Positions 16,998 through 25,065 of a stretch of DNA of 64,000 nucleotides are shown piece after piece. The DNA lies in assembly GCF_017874035.1 (NCBI RefSeq), contig NZ_JAGGKV010000009.1, forward strand, positions 186,001 to 250,000, written 5' to 3'. The notes beneath the pieces were generated by a model. That model searched no databases. It saw nothing but the letters and a program-made list of their open reading frames with translations, and had not been told where the DNA came from. The number at the start of each line of letters is the position of its first letter. Positions within the stretch are counted from its first letter, which is position 1. Made by a program: the position numbers and the translations under genes. The DNA comes from Paenibacillus aceris. Its GTDB lineage: Bacteria > Bacillota > Bacilli > Paenibacillales > NBRC-103111.

Positions 16998-18150
16998 ACG
17001 ACAACCGCTGTATTTGCAAATTCAAGAGCATTTTAAACATCTGATCCTTACAGGAACGATGGAGGAAAATAGCAAATTCCCAACGGAGAAGCAGTTGATT
17101 GAGCAGTTCAGCGTTAGTCGAATGACGGTGTCCAATGCGCTTACGCAGCTCGCGAAAGATGGATGGATCTACCGAATACCGGGGAGAGGCAGTTTCGTTA
17201 GCTCGGGCTTTCGTGCGAAGTCAGATGAGAATTCGCCGAACAGCCAGCTTGATGTTAGGCAAGTGCAAGAGCCTGGCAAGCGCGCTTCTTCACGCAAAAT
17301 GATTGGATTAGTTCTCCCCTTCCTGGAAGATTTCTTTGCGATACGATTATTAAGAGGTATCCATGCGGCTCTGGAAAATTCCGATTATTATCTAACCATC
17401 GTGCTCACTCACAATCGGCAGGAGCGGGAGAAGGAAGCGATAAAGGAGTTGATTCAAAACGGTGCGGCCGGGCTTATTATTTTTCCAATCGACGCGGAAA
17501 CTTATAATGAAGAAATTTTGGTATTAAAAATGAATAAATTTCCGTTCGTGCTCATCGATCGTTATTTGCCAGGCTTTGAAACTCATTGTGTCTGCTCGGA
17601 CAATGTGATGAGCGCGCAGATGGCCGTTAACCATTTGTGGGAGCTTGGACATCGAGATATCGCGATTTGCTCCGATATATCCATTGGAACAATGACAGTG
17701 GATGAACGGATTCGCGGCTACATGGAAGCGCTAAAACAAAAAGGCTCCATGATCAACCCTGCACTTATCGTGACTGATTTTCATTTGAGGGACACGATAT
17801 CCATGGAGAGACATCCGCTATACCAATCCATCATGAACCGGACAGCTACCGCCTACATCGCATTGAATATGAAGTTGGGCTTGTTTGTAGCCGGCATTGT
17901 TAAGAATCTAGGAATGAAGGTACCACACGACCTTTCTATTATAATGTACGACAATCCATTGTCAGAGGTGGAAAGAAACCCTGCATTCACACATATTGAC
18001 CAGCATGAAGAAGAGATCGGATCAAAATCGGTTGAACTGCTGCTTAGCCTGCTTAGCGATAAAGAAAGGATGACCGAACCTACTAAGTTGATCGTTAAAT
18101 CGGCCATAGTTCTTGGGGAATCCACAGGTTTTTTATCCGCAAAGGTGTAA
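16963..18150 (+). CDS. GntR/LacI hybrid transcriptional regulator (AraR-like architecture)
   Basis: A 395-residue regulator. Residues 10-80 are a GntR winged helix (PLYLQIQEHFKHLILTGT, FPTEKQLIEQFSVSRMTVSNAL, IPGRGSFV); residues about 105-395 are a LacI-type periplasmic-binding-protein domain (GLVLPFLEDFFAIRLLRGI, AVNHLWELGHRDIAI, IDQHEEEIGSKSVELLL). The same arrangement is seen in AraR, which senses a sugar. GGAGGAG precedes the ATG within the end of the PLP-enzyme gene. Likely local repressor of the importer operon, its ligand the imported sugar or its product. Confidence 0.88.
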   Translation: MSRIRVSTQADERQPLYLQIQEHFKHLILTGTMEENSKFPTEKQLIEQFSVSRMTVSNALTQLAKDGWIYRIPGRGSFVSSGFRAKSDENSPNSQLDVRQVQEPGKRASSRKMIGLVLPFLEDFFAIRLLRGIHAALENSDYYLTIVLTHNRQEREKEAIKELIQNGAAGLIIFPIDAETYNEEILVLKMNKFPFVLIDRYLPGFETHCVCSDNVMSAQMAVNHLWELGHRDIAICSDISIGTMTVDERIRGYMEALKQKGSMINPALIVTDFHLRDTISMERHPLYQSIMNRTATAYIALNMKLGLFVAGIVKNLGMKVPHDLSIIMYDNPLSEVERNPAFTHIDQHEEEIGSKSVELLLSLLSDKERMTEPTKLIVKSAIVLGESTGFLSAKV

Positions 18151-18180
18151 TCACAGGTATAGACAAGGAGGATTTATCGA

Positions 18181-18963
18181 ATGAACCCGATATCCAATCC
18201 AGGAGCATTTACGGAACTTGATCGCTTCATGTTTGAATCGTGGGGTTATCTGATTATTCCAAATGTGCTCTCCGAAGAAGAAGTAAGCGAATGTCTGGAG
18301 GCGTCCATCCGGCTGCATGAATCAGCAGGTACAAGCGGATGGGCCCAGGTGGGAAAAGGCTATGAGACGGAAGTATCCTTAGAGCGTCTTATCGATCATC
18401 CGGCTATTTTGCCAAAAGTCAGGGCGCTTTACGGAGACCGGTTTATTCTGCAGTCCGCTTGGTGTACCAAACAGCCGGCATTTGGGGGGATGGGCGGTTG
18501 GCATCAGGACGGATCAGGTGCCTATGACTTTCAAAAGCTTGGCTATCCGATACCGCTAGTGCAACTGAGGGCATCCTTCTTATTGACGGATCAATCGGTT
18601 CCGCGGACCGGAAATATGGAGCTAATTCCTGGCAGCCATAGAAGTCAGGTTCGGCTTCCAGATTCGATTAGGGCGGCCAGGGAGTCCGTTCCAATCGGTC
18701 ACGTCATTTGTGCGCCAGCGGGTTCCGTATTGCTTTTTCACAATGCTGTTTGGCACAGGACGTTTGCGCATGATGGTGATTACGACCGCTTTACGATGCA
18801 CTATATTTATAGTCCGCCTTGGGTTCGGTGTTCAGATCGCTTTGAGAACAATCAAGAGTTCCTGCAGCGCACAACACCTACTCGCCGCTACCTCATGGGG
18901 GAATTTTCAAGACCTGATGCACCTTTTGGAGCAAGCTACCCAACTGAATTTGAGAATGAATGA
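18181..18963 (+). CDS. Phytanoyl-CoA dioxygenase (PhyH) family protein
   Basis: A 260-residue Fe(II)/2-oxoglutarate dioxygenase-like protein. The metal triad is visible as H-x-D in GGWHQDGSG and a distal His in the FHNAVWHRTF region, with an Arg downstream (DRFTMHYIY) that could hold 2-oxoglutarate. Bacterial PhyH proteins hydroxylate small molecules, not only phytanoyl-CoA. Last gene of the operon, starting 30 bases after the regulator gene and followed by a terminator, so it probably modifies the transported compound. Confidence 0.85.
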   Translation: MNPISNPGAFTELDRFMFESWGYLIIPNVLSEEEVSECLEASIRLHESAGTSGWAQVGKGYETEVSLERLIDHPAILPKVRALYGDRFILQSAWCTKQPAFGGMGGWHQDGSGAYDFQKLGYPIPLVQLRASFLLTDQSVPRTGNMELIPGSHRSQVRLPDSIRAARESVPIGHVICAPAGSVLLFHNAVWHRTFAHDGDYDRFTMHYIYSPPWVRCSDRFENNQEFLQRTTPTRRYLMGEFSRPDAPFGASYPTEFENE

Positions 18964-18984
18964 TTCGTAACTAGCACATAATCA

Positions 18985-19022
18985 GAAGAGTCCAGGAGAG
19001 CAATTAATCCTTGGGCTTTTTT
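18985..19022 (+). terminator. Terminator of the importer/PhyH operon
   Basis: AGAGTCCAGGA (from 18987) pairs imperfectly with TCCTTGGGCT and is followed by six T. Confidence 0.65.
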
Positions 19023-19120
19023 CATTTTAGCATTATATCGTTTTCGTTTATTTTCAGTTTAAGAATGATTCGTATACTTTCGTTAGTTGATAAATCACTT
19101 TTAACTTCGAGGTGTAGATA

Positions 19121-20287
19121 ATGAAAACTACTATAAAAGCACAAAAACAACAGCGCATTGCCATCATAGGGGCTGGCCCTGGAGGGCTGACACTGGCACG
19201 GATTCTACAGCAGCATGGTATAAAAACCGTCATCTATGAGCGTGAGACTTCACCTGCAAGCCGCCAGCAAGGCGGTTCCTTAGATATCCATGAAGATTCC
19301 GGACAAAAAGCTCTGCGTGAGGCCGGTTTAATCGAACAATTTGAAGCACTCGCGCGGTATGAAGGGCAAGACTTCCGTCTTCTTGATAAAACAGGCAAGA
19401 TCTATATGGACGAGGTGGCTGAGCCGCATGAGGGGGACCGTCCTGAAATCGATCGTGGAACATTGCGCGAGTTGCTGCTTCATTCCGTCGATCCTGATTG
19501 CATTCGCTGGGGGCACGAGTTGACCGAAGCGATCCCCTTGAACAATGGCATGCATGAACTTCGTTTTGCAAATGGACATGTCGATCGAGTGCATCTAGTT
19601 GTGGCTGCTGACGGGGCTTTCTCCCGCGTTCGACCGCTTATGACGGACTCTGTACCGGCCTATGCCGGACTCAGCATGGTTGAGCTCTATCTGGAAAATG
19701 CCGCTATCTCTCATCCGGAGATCGCCGCTTTTAACAGGCGCGGTAAATTGTTCGCACTGGATGACCACAAGGGCATTCTGGGGCAGTTGAATGGGGACGG
19801 CCGCATTTGTGTCTATTTGGCGTTCCGAGCTGAGCGCGATTGGCTGGATACTTGCGGCATACCGTTCGATCAGCCCGAAGAGGCGAAAAGCCTGCTGCTG
19901 CAGCATTTTCACGATTGGGACGACTCGTTAAAAAATTATATCCGATCCGCTGATGGCCCTATGCTGCCAAGACGTATTTATATGCTGCCTGTCGGCGTCA
20001 AGTGGCCGCACAAGCCAGGAGTTACGCTAATCGGCGATGCTGCACATTTGATGTCTCCTTTTGCTGGAGAAGGTGTGAATTTGGCTATGCAGGATGCCAT
20101 GGAACTCGCATTATCCATTGTTGGACACGGGGATATTAATGAGGCGGTCCGCGCATATGAAAAGAAGATGTTCGTTTACTCGTCCAAATCTGCAGAGGTA
20201 TCGGATTCGAATCTAGAACTTTGTTTCTCCGATGATGCCGCGGGCAAATTGGCGGAATTAATGAACCAATATCATGAAGGCGCATGA
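19121..20287 (+). CDS. FAD-dependent monooxygenase (TetX/PHBH-like)
   Basis: A 388-residue class A flavoprotein hydroxylase. N-terminal FAD motif IIGAGPGGLTLARIL, then the DG/GD fold with GDAAHLMSPFAGEGVNLAMQDAMEL near residue 300, both diagnostic. The segment around QQGGSLDIHEDSGQKALREAGL resembles TetX-type enzymes that hydroxylate tetracyclines or other aromatics, but this family is broad and the substrate is not predictable. It stands alone, ahead of a two-component system. Confidence 0.85.
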   Translation: MKTTIKAQKQQRIAIIGAGPGGLTLARILQQHGIKTVIYERETSPASRQQGGSLDIHEDSGQKALREAGLIEQFEALARYEGQDFRLLDKTGKIYMDEVAEPHEGDRPEIDRGTLRELLLHSVDPDCIRWGHELTEAIPLNNGMHELRFANGHVDRVHLVVAADGAFSRVRPLMTDSVPAYAGLSMVELYLENAAISHPEIAAFNRRGKLFALDDHKGILGQLNGDGRICVYLAFRAERDWLDTCGIPFDQPEEAKSLLLQHFHDWDDSLKNYIRSADGPMLPRRIYMLPVGVKWPHKPGVTLIGDAAHLMSPFAGEGVNLAMQDAMELALSIVGHGDINEAVRAYEKKMFVYSSKSAEVSDSNLELCFSDDAAGKLAELMNQYHEGA

Positions 20288-20320
20288 GCAACAGTGAGAA
20301 TGGGCGAAACAGGTAATTTA

Positions 20321-20355
20321 GGGTAGAATAAGTAGGAACCGAACCTATTTTACCC
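20321..20355. repeat. Inverted repeat upstream of the VanR-like gene
   Basis: GGGTAGAATA (20321-20330) and TATTTTACCC (20346-20355) are complementary with one G-T pair around an inner AGG/CCT match. It may terminate the monooxygenase transcript or bind the response regulator; the sequence does not decide between these. Confidence 0.4.
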
Positions 20356-20386
20356 TCGGTTATTTTCAAATAGGAGCGAAATCTCG

Positions 20387-21082
20387 ATGAAGCGTACAAC
20401 GATATTGATAGCGGATGACGAAGCGGAGATTGCAGATCTAATTGCTTTGCATCTTGAAAAAGAGGGATATCATCTCATCAAAGTAGCGGATGGGAGAGAA
20501 GCCATGCGCGCCATTCAATCTCATCCGATTGACTTGGCGATTTTAGACATCATGATGCCCAAGCTGGATGGCCATGAAGTAACGCGTCAAATACGCGAAC
20601 AACATCATATGCCGATCATTTTTTTGAGTGCCAAATCATCTGATTTGGATAAGATCACGGGATTGGTGATGGGGGCGGATGATTATATGACCAAACCGTT
20701 CAATCCCATGGAATTAGTCGCTCGGGTGAATGCTCAGCTGCGTAGATCCATGCAATTGAACCAACCCGCGGCAGCCAATAAAGCTGTAATTGAAGCGGGT
20801 GGGTTAACCATTGACCCTGACCAACGGACTGTTATCCAATATGGTGAAATCGTCGAACTGACTCCGAAGGAATTTGATATTCTTTATTTGTTGGCTGCTC
20901 ATTCAAAGAAAGTCTTCAGCGCAGAACATATTTTCCAGCAGGTGTGGGGAGAAGCCTATTATGAAAGTGGCAACACGGTTATGGTTCATATCCGTACCTT
21001 GCGGAAGAAGCTAAAGGATGATCAGAACAAAAACAAATTGATCAAAACCGTTTGGGGTGTGGGATATACATTCAATGGCTAA
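20387..21082 (+). CDS. OmpR-family response regulator, VanR-like
   Basis: A 231-residue response regulator. The receiver domain has the acidic pocket (ADDEAEI), the phosphoacceptor Asp in LAILDIMMPKLDG and the switch/Lys pair in FLSAKSSD and MTKPFNP. A winged-helix OmpR domain ends in KTVWGVGYTFNG. Sequence and linkage to a VanS-like kinase plus vanY- and vanZ-like genes suggest a cell-wall or glycopeptide sensor. Its stop overlaps the kinase start by eight bases. Confidence 0.92.
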   Translation: MKRTTILIADDEAEIADLIALHLEKEGYHLIKVADGREAMRAIQSHPIDLAILDIMMPKLDGHEVTRQIREQHHMPIIFLSAKSSDLDKITGLVMGADDYMTKPFNPMELVARVNAQLRRSMQLNQPAAANKAVIEAGGLTIDPDQRTVIQYGEIVELTPKEFDILYLLAAHSKKVFSAEHIFQQVWGEAYYESGNTVMVHIRTLRKKLKDDQNKNKLIKTVWGVGYTFNG

Positions 21083-22160
21083 AATGTTGCGAAGCTTTCG
21101 TTTTAAAATGATCGTACTATTAGGTCTTAGCATGCTGTTGTCGGGCATCATTACGTTCCTACTGTATAAAGTGCTCCAGCTTTATTATACGGGTGTTCGG
21201 GCTGAGGATCCGTTAGCGAAATTTCGTCATCTCATCTCCAACTTTGGAGATTTTAATTTCTTTCTTATTGTCTTTATCCCGCTTGCGATTATATTTTTCT
21301 TTTTCCTCACAAAGCCTTATGCAACCTATTTTGATGAGATTTCGACGGGGATTCACCGTCTTGCCAACGGCGACTTTCAAAGTCGCGTTCAAATCTCCTC
21401 CAATGACGAGTTCAAGGAGATAGCGGAAGATATTAATATGGCTAGTGAAAAGCTGCAAAAAGCGGTGGAGAGAGGGGATTTCGCAGAAAGCAGCAAGGAT
21501 CAGCTGGTTTTGAATTTAGCCCATGATTTACGAACGCCGCTGACTTCGGTTTTAGGTTATTTGGATTTTATTCTTCAGGACAATCAATTGACTGAGGAAC
21601 AAATTAAACATTATACGACCATTGCTTTTACCAAGTCTAAGCGGTTAGAAAAGCTCATTGATGAACTATTTGAACTCACAAGAATGAACTACGGCATGCT
21701 TACCATTGAAAAAAAGCAAATCGATTTGAGCGATCTTCTCAACCAACTCAATGAAGAGTTATACCCTGTCTTTGAGAAGAGTCATTTGCAGGCGAGATTA
21801 CAAATCACTCCGCATTTGAAAATTTGGGGTGACGGCGAATTGTTGGCACGTGTATTTGAAAATCTGTTGACTAACGCCAATCGATATGGAAAAGATGGTC
21901 AGTTTGTTGATATTCACTGTTATTCGGATGTAGACCATGTGGTCGTCCACATTATCAATTATGGCAACTGCATTCCGGATGATGAACTGCCATATCTTTT
22001 TGATATGTTTTATACCGGGGATCAGGCTAGGACGCATCAAGGGGGGAGCACCGGGTTAGGACTGTTTATCGCGAAAAATATTGTGGAGCAGCATCAAGGA
22101 ACGATTTCTGTTCAAAGCAATTTGATTCGTACACTCTTTGAAGTGCGTTTACCGCAATAA
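21075..22160 (+). CDS. Sensor histidine kinase, VanS-like
   Basis: A 361-residue membrane kinase with two membrane segments (about residues 12-35 and 60-85), a short outside loop, a HAMP-like linker, H-box LAHDLRTPLTSVLGYLDFI, N-box FENLLTNANRYG and G-box STGLGLFIAKNIVEQH. ATG 21075 (MAKMLRSF) is chosen; the upstream in-frame GTG 21057 lies deep in the regulator's last codons. Partner of the preceding regulator. Confidence 0.92.
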   Translation: MAKMLRSFRFKMIVLLGLSMLLSGIITFLLYKVLQLYYTGVRAEDPLAKFRHLISNFGDFNFFLIVFIPLAIIFFFFLTKPYATYFDEISTGIHRLANGDFQSRVQISSNDEFKEIAEDINMASEKLQKAVERGDFAESSKDQLVLNLAHDLRTPLTSVLGYLDFILQDNQLTEEQIKHYTTIAFTKSKRLEKLIDELFELTRMNYGMLTIEKKQIDLSDLLNQLNEELYPVFEKSHLQARLQITPHLKIWGDGELLARVFENLLTNANRYGKDGQFVDIHCYSDVDHVVVHIINYGNCIPDDELPYLFDMFYTGDQARTHQGGSTGLGLFIAKNIVEQHQGTISVQSNLIRTLFEVRLPQ

Positions 22161-22164
22161 CTTA

Positions 22165-22185
22165 TAAAATTTAAGAAAAATTTTA
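22165..22185. promoter_or_regulatory. Palindrome upstream of vanY-like gene
   Basis: TAAAATTT-AAGAA-AAATTTTA is a perfect 8-base inverted repeat, 71 bases before the vanY-like start. It is a candidate binding site for the linked response regulator, although AT-rich palindromes also occur by chance. Confidence 0.35.
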
Positions 22186-22255
22186 GATTTGTCCCACTTC
22201 TTTTTTAAACTGTTTTTCCTATCCTAAATGCATGCAAGGTTAAGGAGGAAACAGA

Positions 22256-23116
22256 ATGAAGAAGTGGGTTTTTTGGCTTGTCATCATACTGCTGCTAGGC
22301 TATGAAGCCATTCACCAGAAACCGGAAGTCGCAAACGGCGACCAAGAGAAGGGGAACTTTGAGGCGCAAGCGGTGACTTCCCAAAGGAGCGAAATGACGA
22401 TACAAGTCGCAAAAGATCAGATTTACCAAGGAAATTTAGTGTTGATTAATCAAGATTATCCTGTCCATCAAGTGGGAATGCAAACTGATATCGTCAATCT
22501 GTTTCAGCATAAGGAGTTGGTCAAGGGGTTTGGTTTATTGGATTCTACCATTCGATTGTCGCAGCATGTCGTGCAATCATTCTCAACGATGATCGGAGCC
22601 GCTGATAAAGAGGGTGTACGTCATTTTGTGATTAACAGCGGCTATCGAGACAACAAGGAACAAAGCCAGCTATACAAAGATATGGGGGCTGATTATGCTT
22701 TGCCTGCGGGTAATAGCGAGCATAATTTAGGCCTGGCTCTTGATATTGGCTCTTCGCAATCGGAGATGAGTCAAGCTCCTGAAGGGATTTGGCTAACGAA
22801 AAATGCTTGGACATACGGGTTTATTTTACGTTATCCCAAAGACAAAACGGCCGTCACAGGCATTCAATATGAACCTTGGCATTTTCGATACGTCGGTTTG
22901 CCACACAGTTTGATCATGCAGCAAAAGAATTTAACCTTGGAGCAATATTTGGAGTTTCTGAAAAAACAAAAAACCTTTTCGACAACGGTTCGCGGTGTGA
23001 AATATGAAATTTCCTATTATCCCATCTCCAAAAACACGACCATTCAAGTGCCGAAAGATCGTCACTATGAGATATCAGGCAACAATATGGATGGCGTCAT
23101 TGTGACGGTGTTTTGA
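22256..23116 (+). CDS. VanY/LdcB-type D-Ala-D-Ala carboxypeptidase
   Basis: A 286-residue membrane-anchored zinc peptidase of family M15B. An N-terminal hydrophobic anchor (WVFWLVIILLLGYEAI) is followed by the catalytic domain with INSGYRDNKEQSQLY, zinc ligands in SEHNLGLALDIG (His and Asp) and EPWHFRYVG (His), all as in VanY. It trims the terminal D-Ala from peptidoglycan stem peptides outside the membrane. AAGGAGG precedes the ATG. It lies just after the VanS-like gene and before a vanZ-like gene. Confidence 0.9.
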   Translation: MKKWVFWLVIILLLGYEAIHQKPEVANGDQEKGNFEAQAVTSQRSEMTIQVAKDQIYQGNLVLINQDYPVHQVGMQTDIVNLFQHKELVKGFGLLDSTIRLSQHVVQSFSTMIGAADKEGVRHFVINSGYRDNKEQSQLYKDMGADYALPAGNSEHNLGLALDIGSSQSEMSQAPEGIWLTKNAWTYGFILRYPKDKTAVTGIQYEPWHFRYVGLPHSLIMQQKNLTLEQYLEFLKKQKTFSTTVRGVKYEISYYPISKNTTIQVPKDRHYEISGNNMDGVIVTVF

Positions 23117-23156
23117 TGAAATGGGCCTATAAAACGAGAGAAAGTGGGGATGGAGA

Positions 23157-23690
23157 ATGAATCAAACGAAATTAATGAATATCGTTCTGCTGCCGGCACT
23201 ATTTGCCGTATATATGTATGCCGTATTCAAAATTATATTATTTAAGTTCGCATTGATTGACTTCAACTTCCTCTGGCATCAGCTTCAGCGAAATTTAGAG
23301 AATCCGGTATATATTCGGAATCGGTTGCATACAGCCAATTTTACTCCACTCGAATCCATATCAAGTAATATTCAGAACCTGTCCTATCATGATCTAATTA
23401 ATTTGTTTGGAAATATCGCAATATTCATGCCGTTTGGCATCTTCCTTCTCCTATTGTCAAAAAACAGGCATATGTCATTAATCGGAGTGCTGAGCCGATC
23501 TTTGGGCTTAAGCTTGAGCCTGGAGTGCTTACAGGTTGTTTTTTCAATTGGAAGCTTTGATGTTGACGATCTCATTTTAAATGTATCCGGGGGCTTGCTT
23601 GGTTTTGGAGCTTGCAAACTGGCATTAGTTGTTAGCCGCTTGGTCCGGGTCAGTTCCCTTCGTTTCTTTGCCAAAGAGCAGCAGAACTAG
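23157..23690 (+). CDS. VanZ-family membrane protein
   Basis: A 177-residue protein with four or five membrane segments. NLFGNIAIFMPFGIFLLLL, the Glu-containing LSLSLECLQVVFSIGSFDVDDLILNVSGGLLGF segment (read in pieces) are the VanZ-like signature; VanZ proteins raise resistance to teicoplanin or lipoglycopeptides by an unknown route. It ends the VanRSY-like group. Its last 66 bases overlap the 3' end of the niaP gene on the other strand. Confidence 0.88.
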   Translation: MNQTKLMNIVLLPALFAVYMYAVFKIILFKFALIDFNFLWHQLQRNLENPVYIRNRLHTANFTPLESISSNIQNLSYHDLINLFGNIAIFMPFGIFLLLLSKNRHMSLIGVLSRSLGLSLSLECLQVVFSIGSFDVDDLILNVSGGLLGFGACKLALVVSRLVRVSSLRFFAKEQQN

Positions 23691-24851
23691 CGCTCCGAAC
23701 AAGATAGCGGCGAAGAAGATAATAAAAATAGAGGTAATGCTGTGACCATTAGCTACCAGTAGACCAACAAGGTATGGGCCTATGATGCCGCCGACACGTC
23801 CAAAGGAAGCGGCAAGCCCCACACCTGTCGAGCGAACGGCGGTAGGATATAGCTCTGGCGTGTAAGCATACATGGCTCCCCAAGCGCCAAGATTGAAAAA
23901 CGACAGGCTAATGCCTGCGGCAATCAGCAACCCTTCCGTGGACGCAGTGCTGAACCATAAGGCGCTCACAGCCGTCAGCAGCAAATAGGTTACAAGAACA
24001 AATTTGCGACCGAATTTCTCAATAAAGTAGGCTGCCGTGAAATAGCCGGGTAGCTGCGCCAATGTCATGATCAAGACATATTGAAAGCTTTTTACGAGAC
24101 TAAAGCCTTTCAAAACCATGACGGTTGGAAGCCACAGAAACATGCCGTAATAGGAAAATACAACGATGAACCATAAAATCCAAAGTGTAATGGTTCGTTT
24201 ACGGTATTGAGCTGACCAGACAGAGATCACACGCTCTTTGAACGTCAACTTGCGACTGCGTTGTTCGTTAAACCTCGGTGAATCTTGAATGGCCCTTCTG
24301 AGATATAAAGCATACAATGCGGGCAATGCGCCTATGATAAAGGCGGCTCGCCAGCCGTGTGCAGGTATAACGAAATAGGCTATGAGTGCCGCGATAATCC
24401 ATCCGCATGCCCAAAAGCTTTCCAGCAGCACGACTGCGCGGCCCCTGTCTTTTGCAGAAAAGGATTCCGAAACAAGCGTGGAGGCGACGGGGAGTTCACC
24501 GCCAAGTCCAAATCCGGTAATGAAACGGAGGATACATAGCATCATAAAGCTTGTTGCAAGCGCAGAGAGTCCACTCGCTGCAGAAAATATTAAAAGCGTT
24601 GCCAAAAGTACAGCTCGACGCCCATAGCGGTCAGCACTAGCGCCTGCAATTGCAGCACCTGCAGCCATACCGATTGAATTGATTGCAGCCAAGAAACCGA
24701 TCTGCTGTGCACCCAATTTCCACTCAACAGCCAGCGCGGCAACGATAAAGGAAATAATTCCCACATCCATCGCATCGAAAAGCCAGCTAATTCCCGCGCT
24801 AAACAGCAATTTGCGCTTAGCGGGTTCACGCAGCAATGTTGTTATGCTCAT
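23625..24851 (-). CDS. niaP: Niacin permease NiaP-like MFS transporter
   Basis: A 408-residue, 12-helix major facilitator. WLFDAMDVGIISFIVAAL, NSIGMAAGA, GLGGELPVASTLVSE, VLLESFWACGW, FSYYGMFLWLP and LGAWGAMYAYTPELYPTA closely follow Bacillus NiaP (YceI) as I recall it, supporting nicotinate/nicotinamide uptake. The chosen ATG 24851 is ten bases after GGGAG, which itself overlaps the longer ATG at 24869. No NiaR operator was recognised upstream. The 3' end overlaps the vanZ-like gene. Confidence 0.78.
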   Translation of the reverse strand: MSITTLLREPAKRKLLFSAGISWLFDAMDVGIISFIVAALAVEWKLGAQQIGFLAAINSIGMAAGAAIAGASADRYGRRAVLLATLLIFSAASGLSALATSFMMLCILRFITGFGLGGELPVASTLVSESFSAKDRGRAVVLLESFWACGWIIAALIAYFVIPAHGWRAAFIIGALPALYALYLRRAIQDSPRFNEQRSRKLTFKERVISVWSAQYRKRTITLWILWFIVVFSYYGMFLWLPTVMVLKGFSLVKSFQYVLIMTLAQLPGYFTAAYFIEKFGRKFVLVTYLLLTAVSALWFSTASTEGLLIAAGISLSFFNLGAWGAMYAYTPELYPTAVRSTGVGLAASFGRVGGIIGPYLVGLLVANGHSITSIFIIFFAAILFGALVLLLFGKETKGTDPDQAANN

Positions 24852-25011
24852 GTTGAACGATTCTCCCATCTACAACCATTTCCCCTATTTTCCACTCCTA
24901 TGCCTTTTTCATACATGGAAATCTGAATGGTTCATTTATTCCTAAGTTTCTAGGTATATATTCCCAGTACAAAACTACTCTATGAGTCTATCAATTCAAT
25001 TGTTTCTGGTA

Positions 25012-25017
25012 TATAAT
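25012..25017 (+). promoter_or_regulatory. Possible -10 element of the SLH-peptidase gene
   Basis: TATAAT stands 49 bases before the start codon. No convincing -35 hexamer is found at 16-18 bases, so this is tentative. Confidence 0.35.
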
Positions 25018-25065
25018 GGGATGCGTTCCGTATTTTTGTTGTGTATATTTTACAGGAGGGTTGAT

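Noticed and set aside
20387..23690. A complete vancomycin resistance cluster
   Set aside because: vanH, vanA/B-type ligase and vanX are absent within the window; only regulator, kinase, VanY and VanZ types are present.
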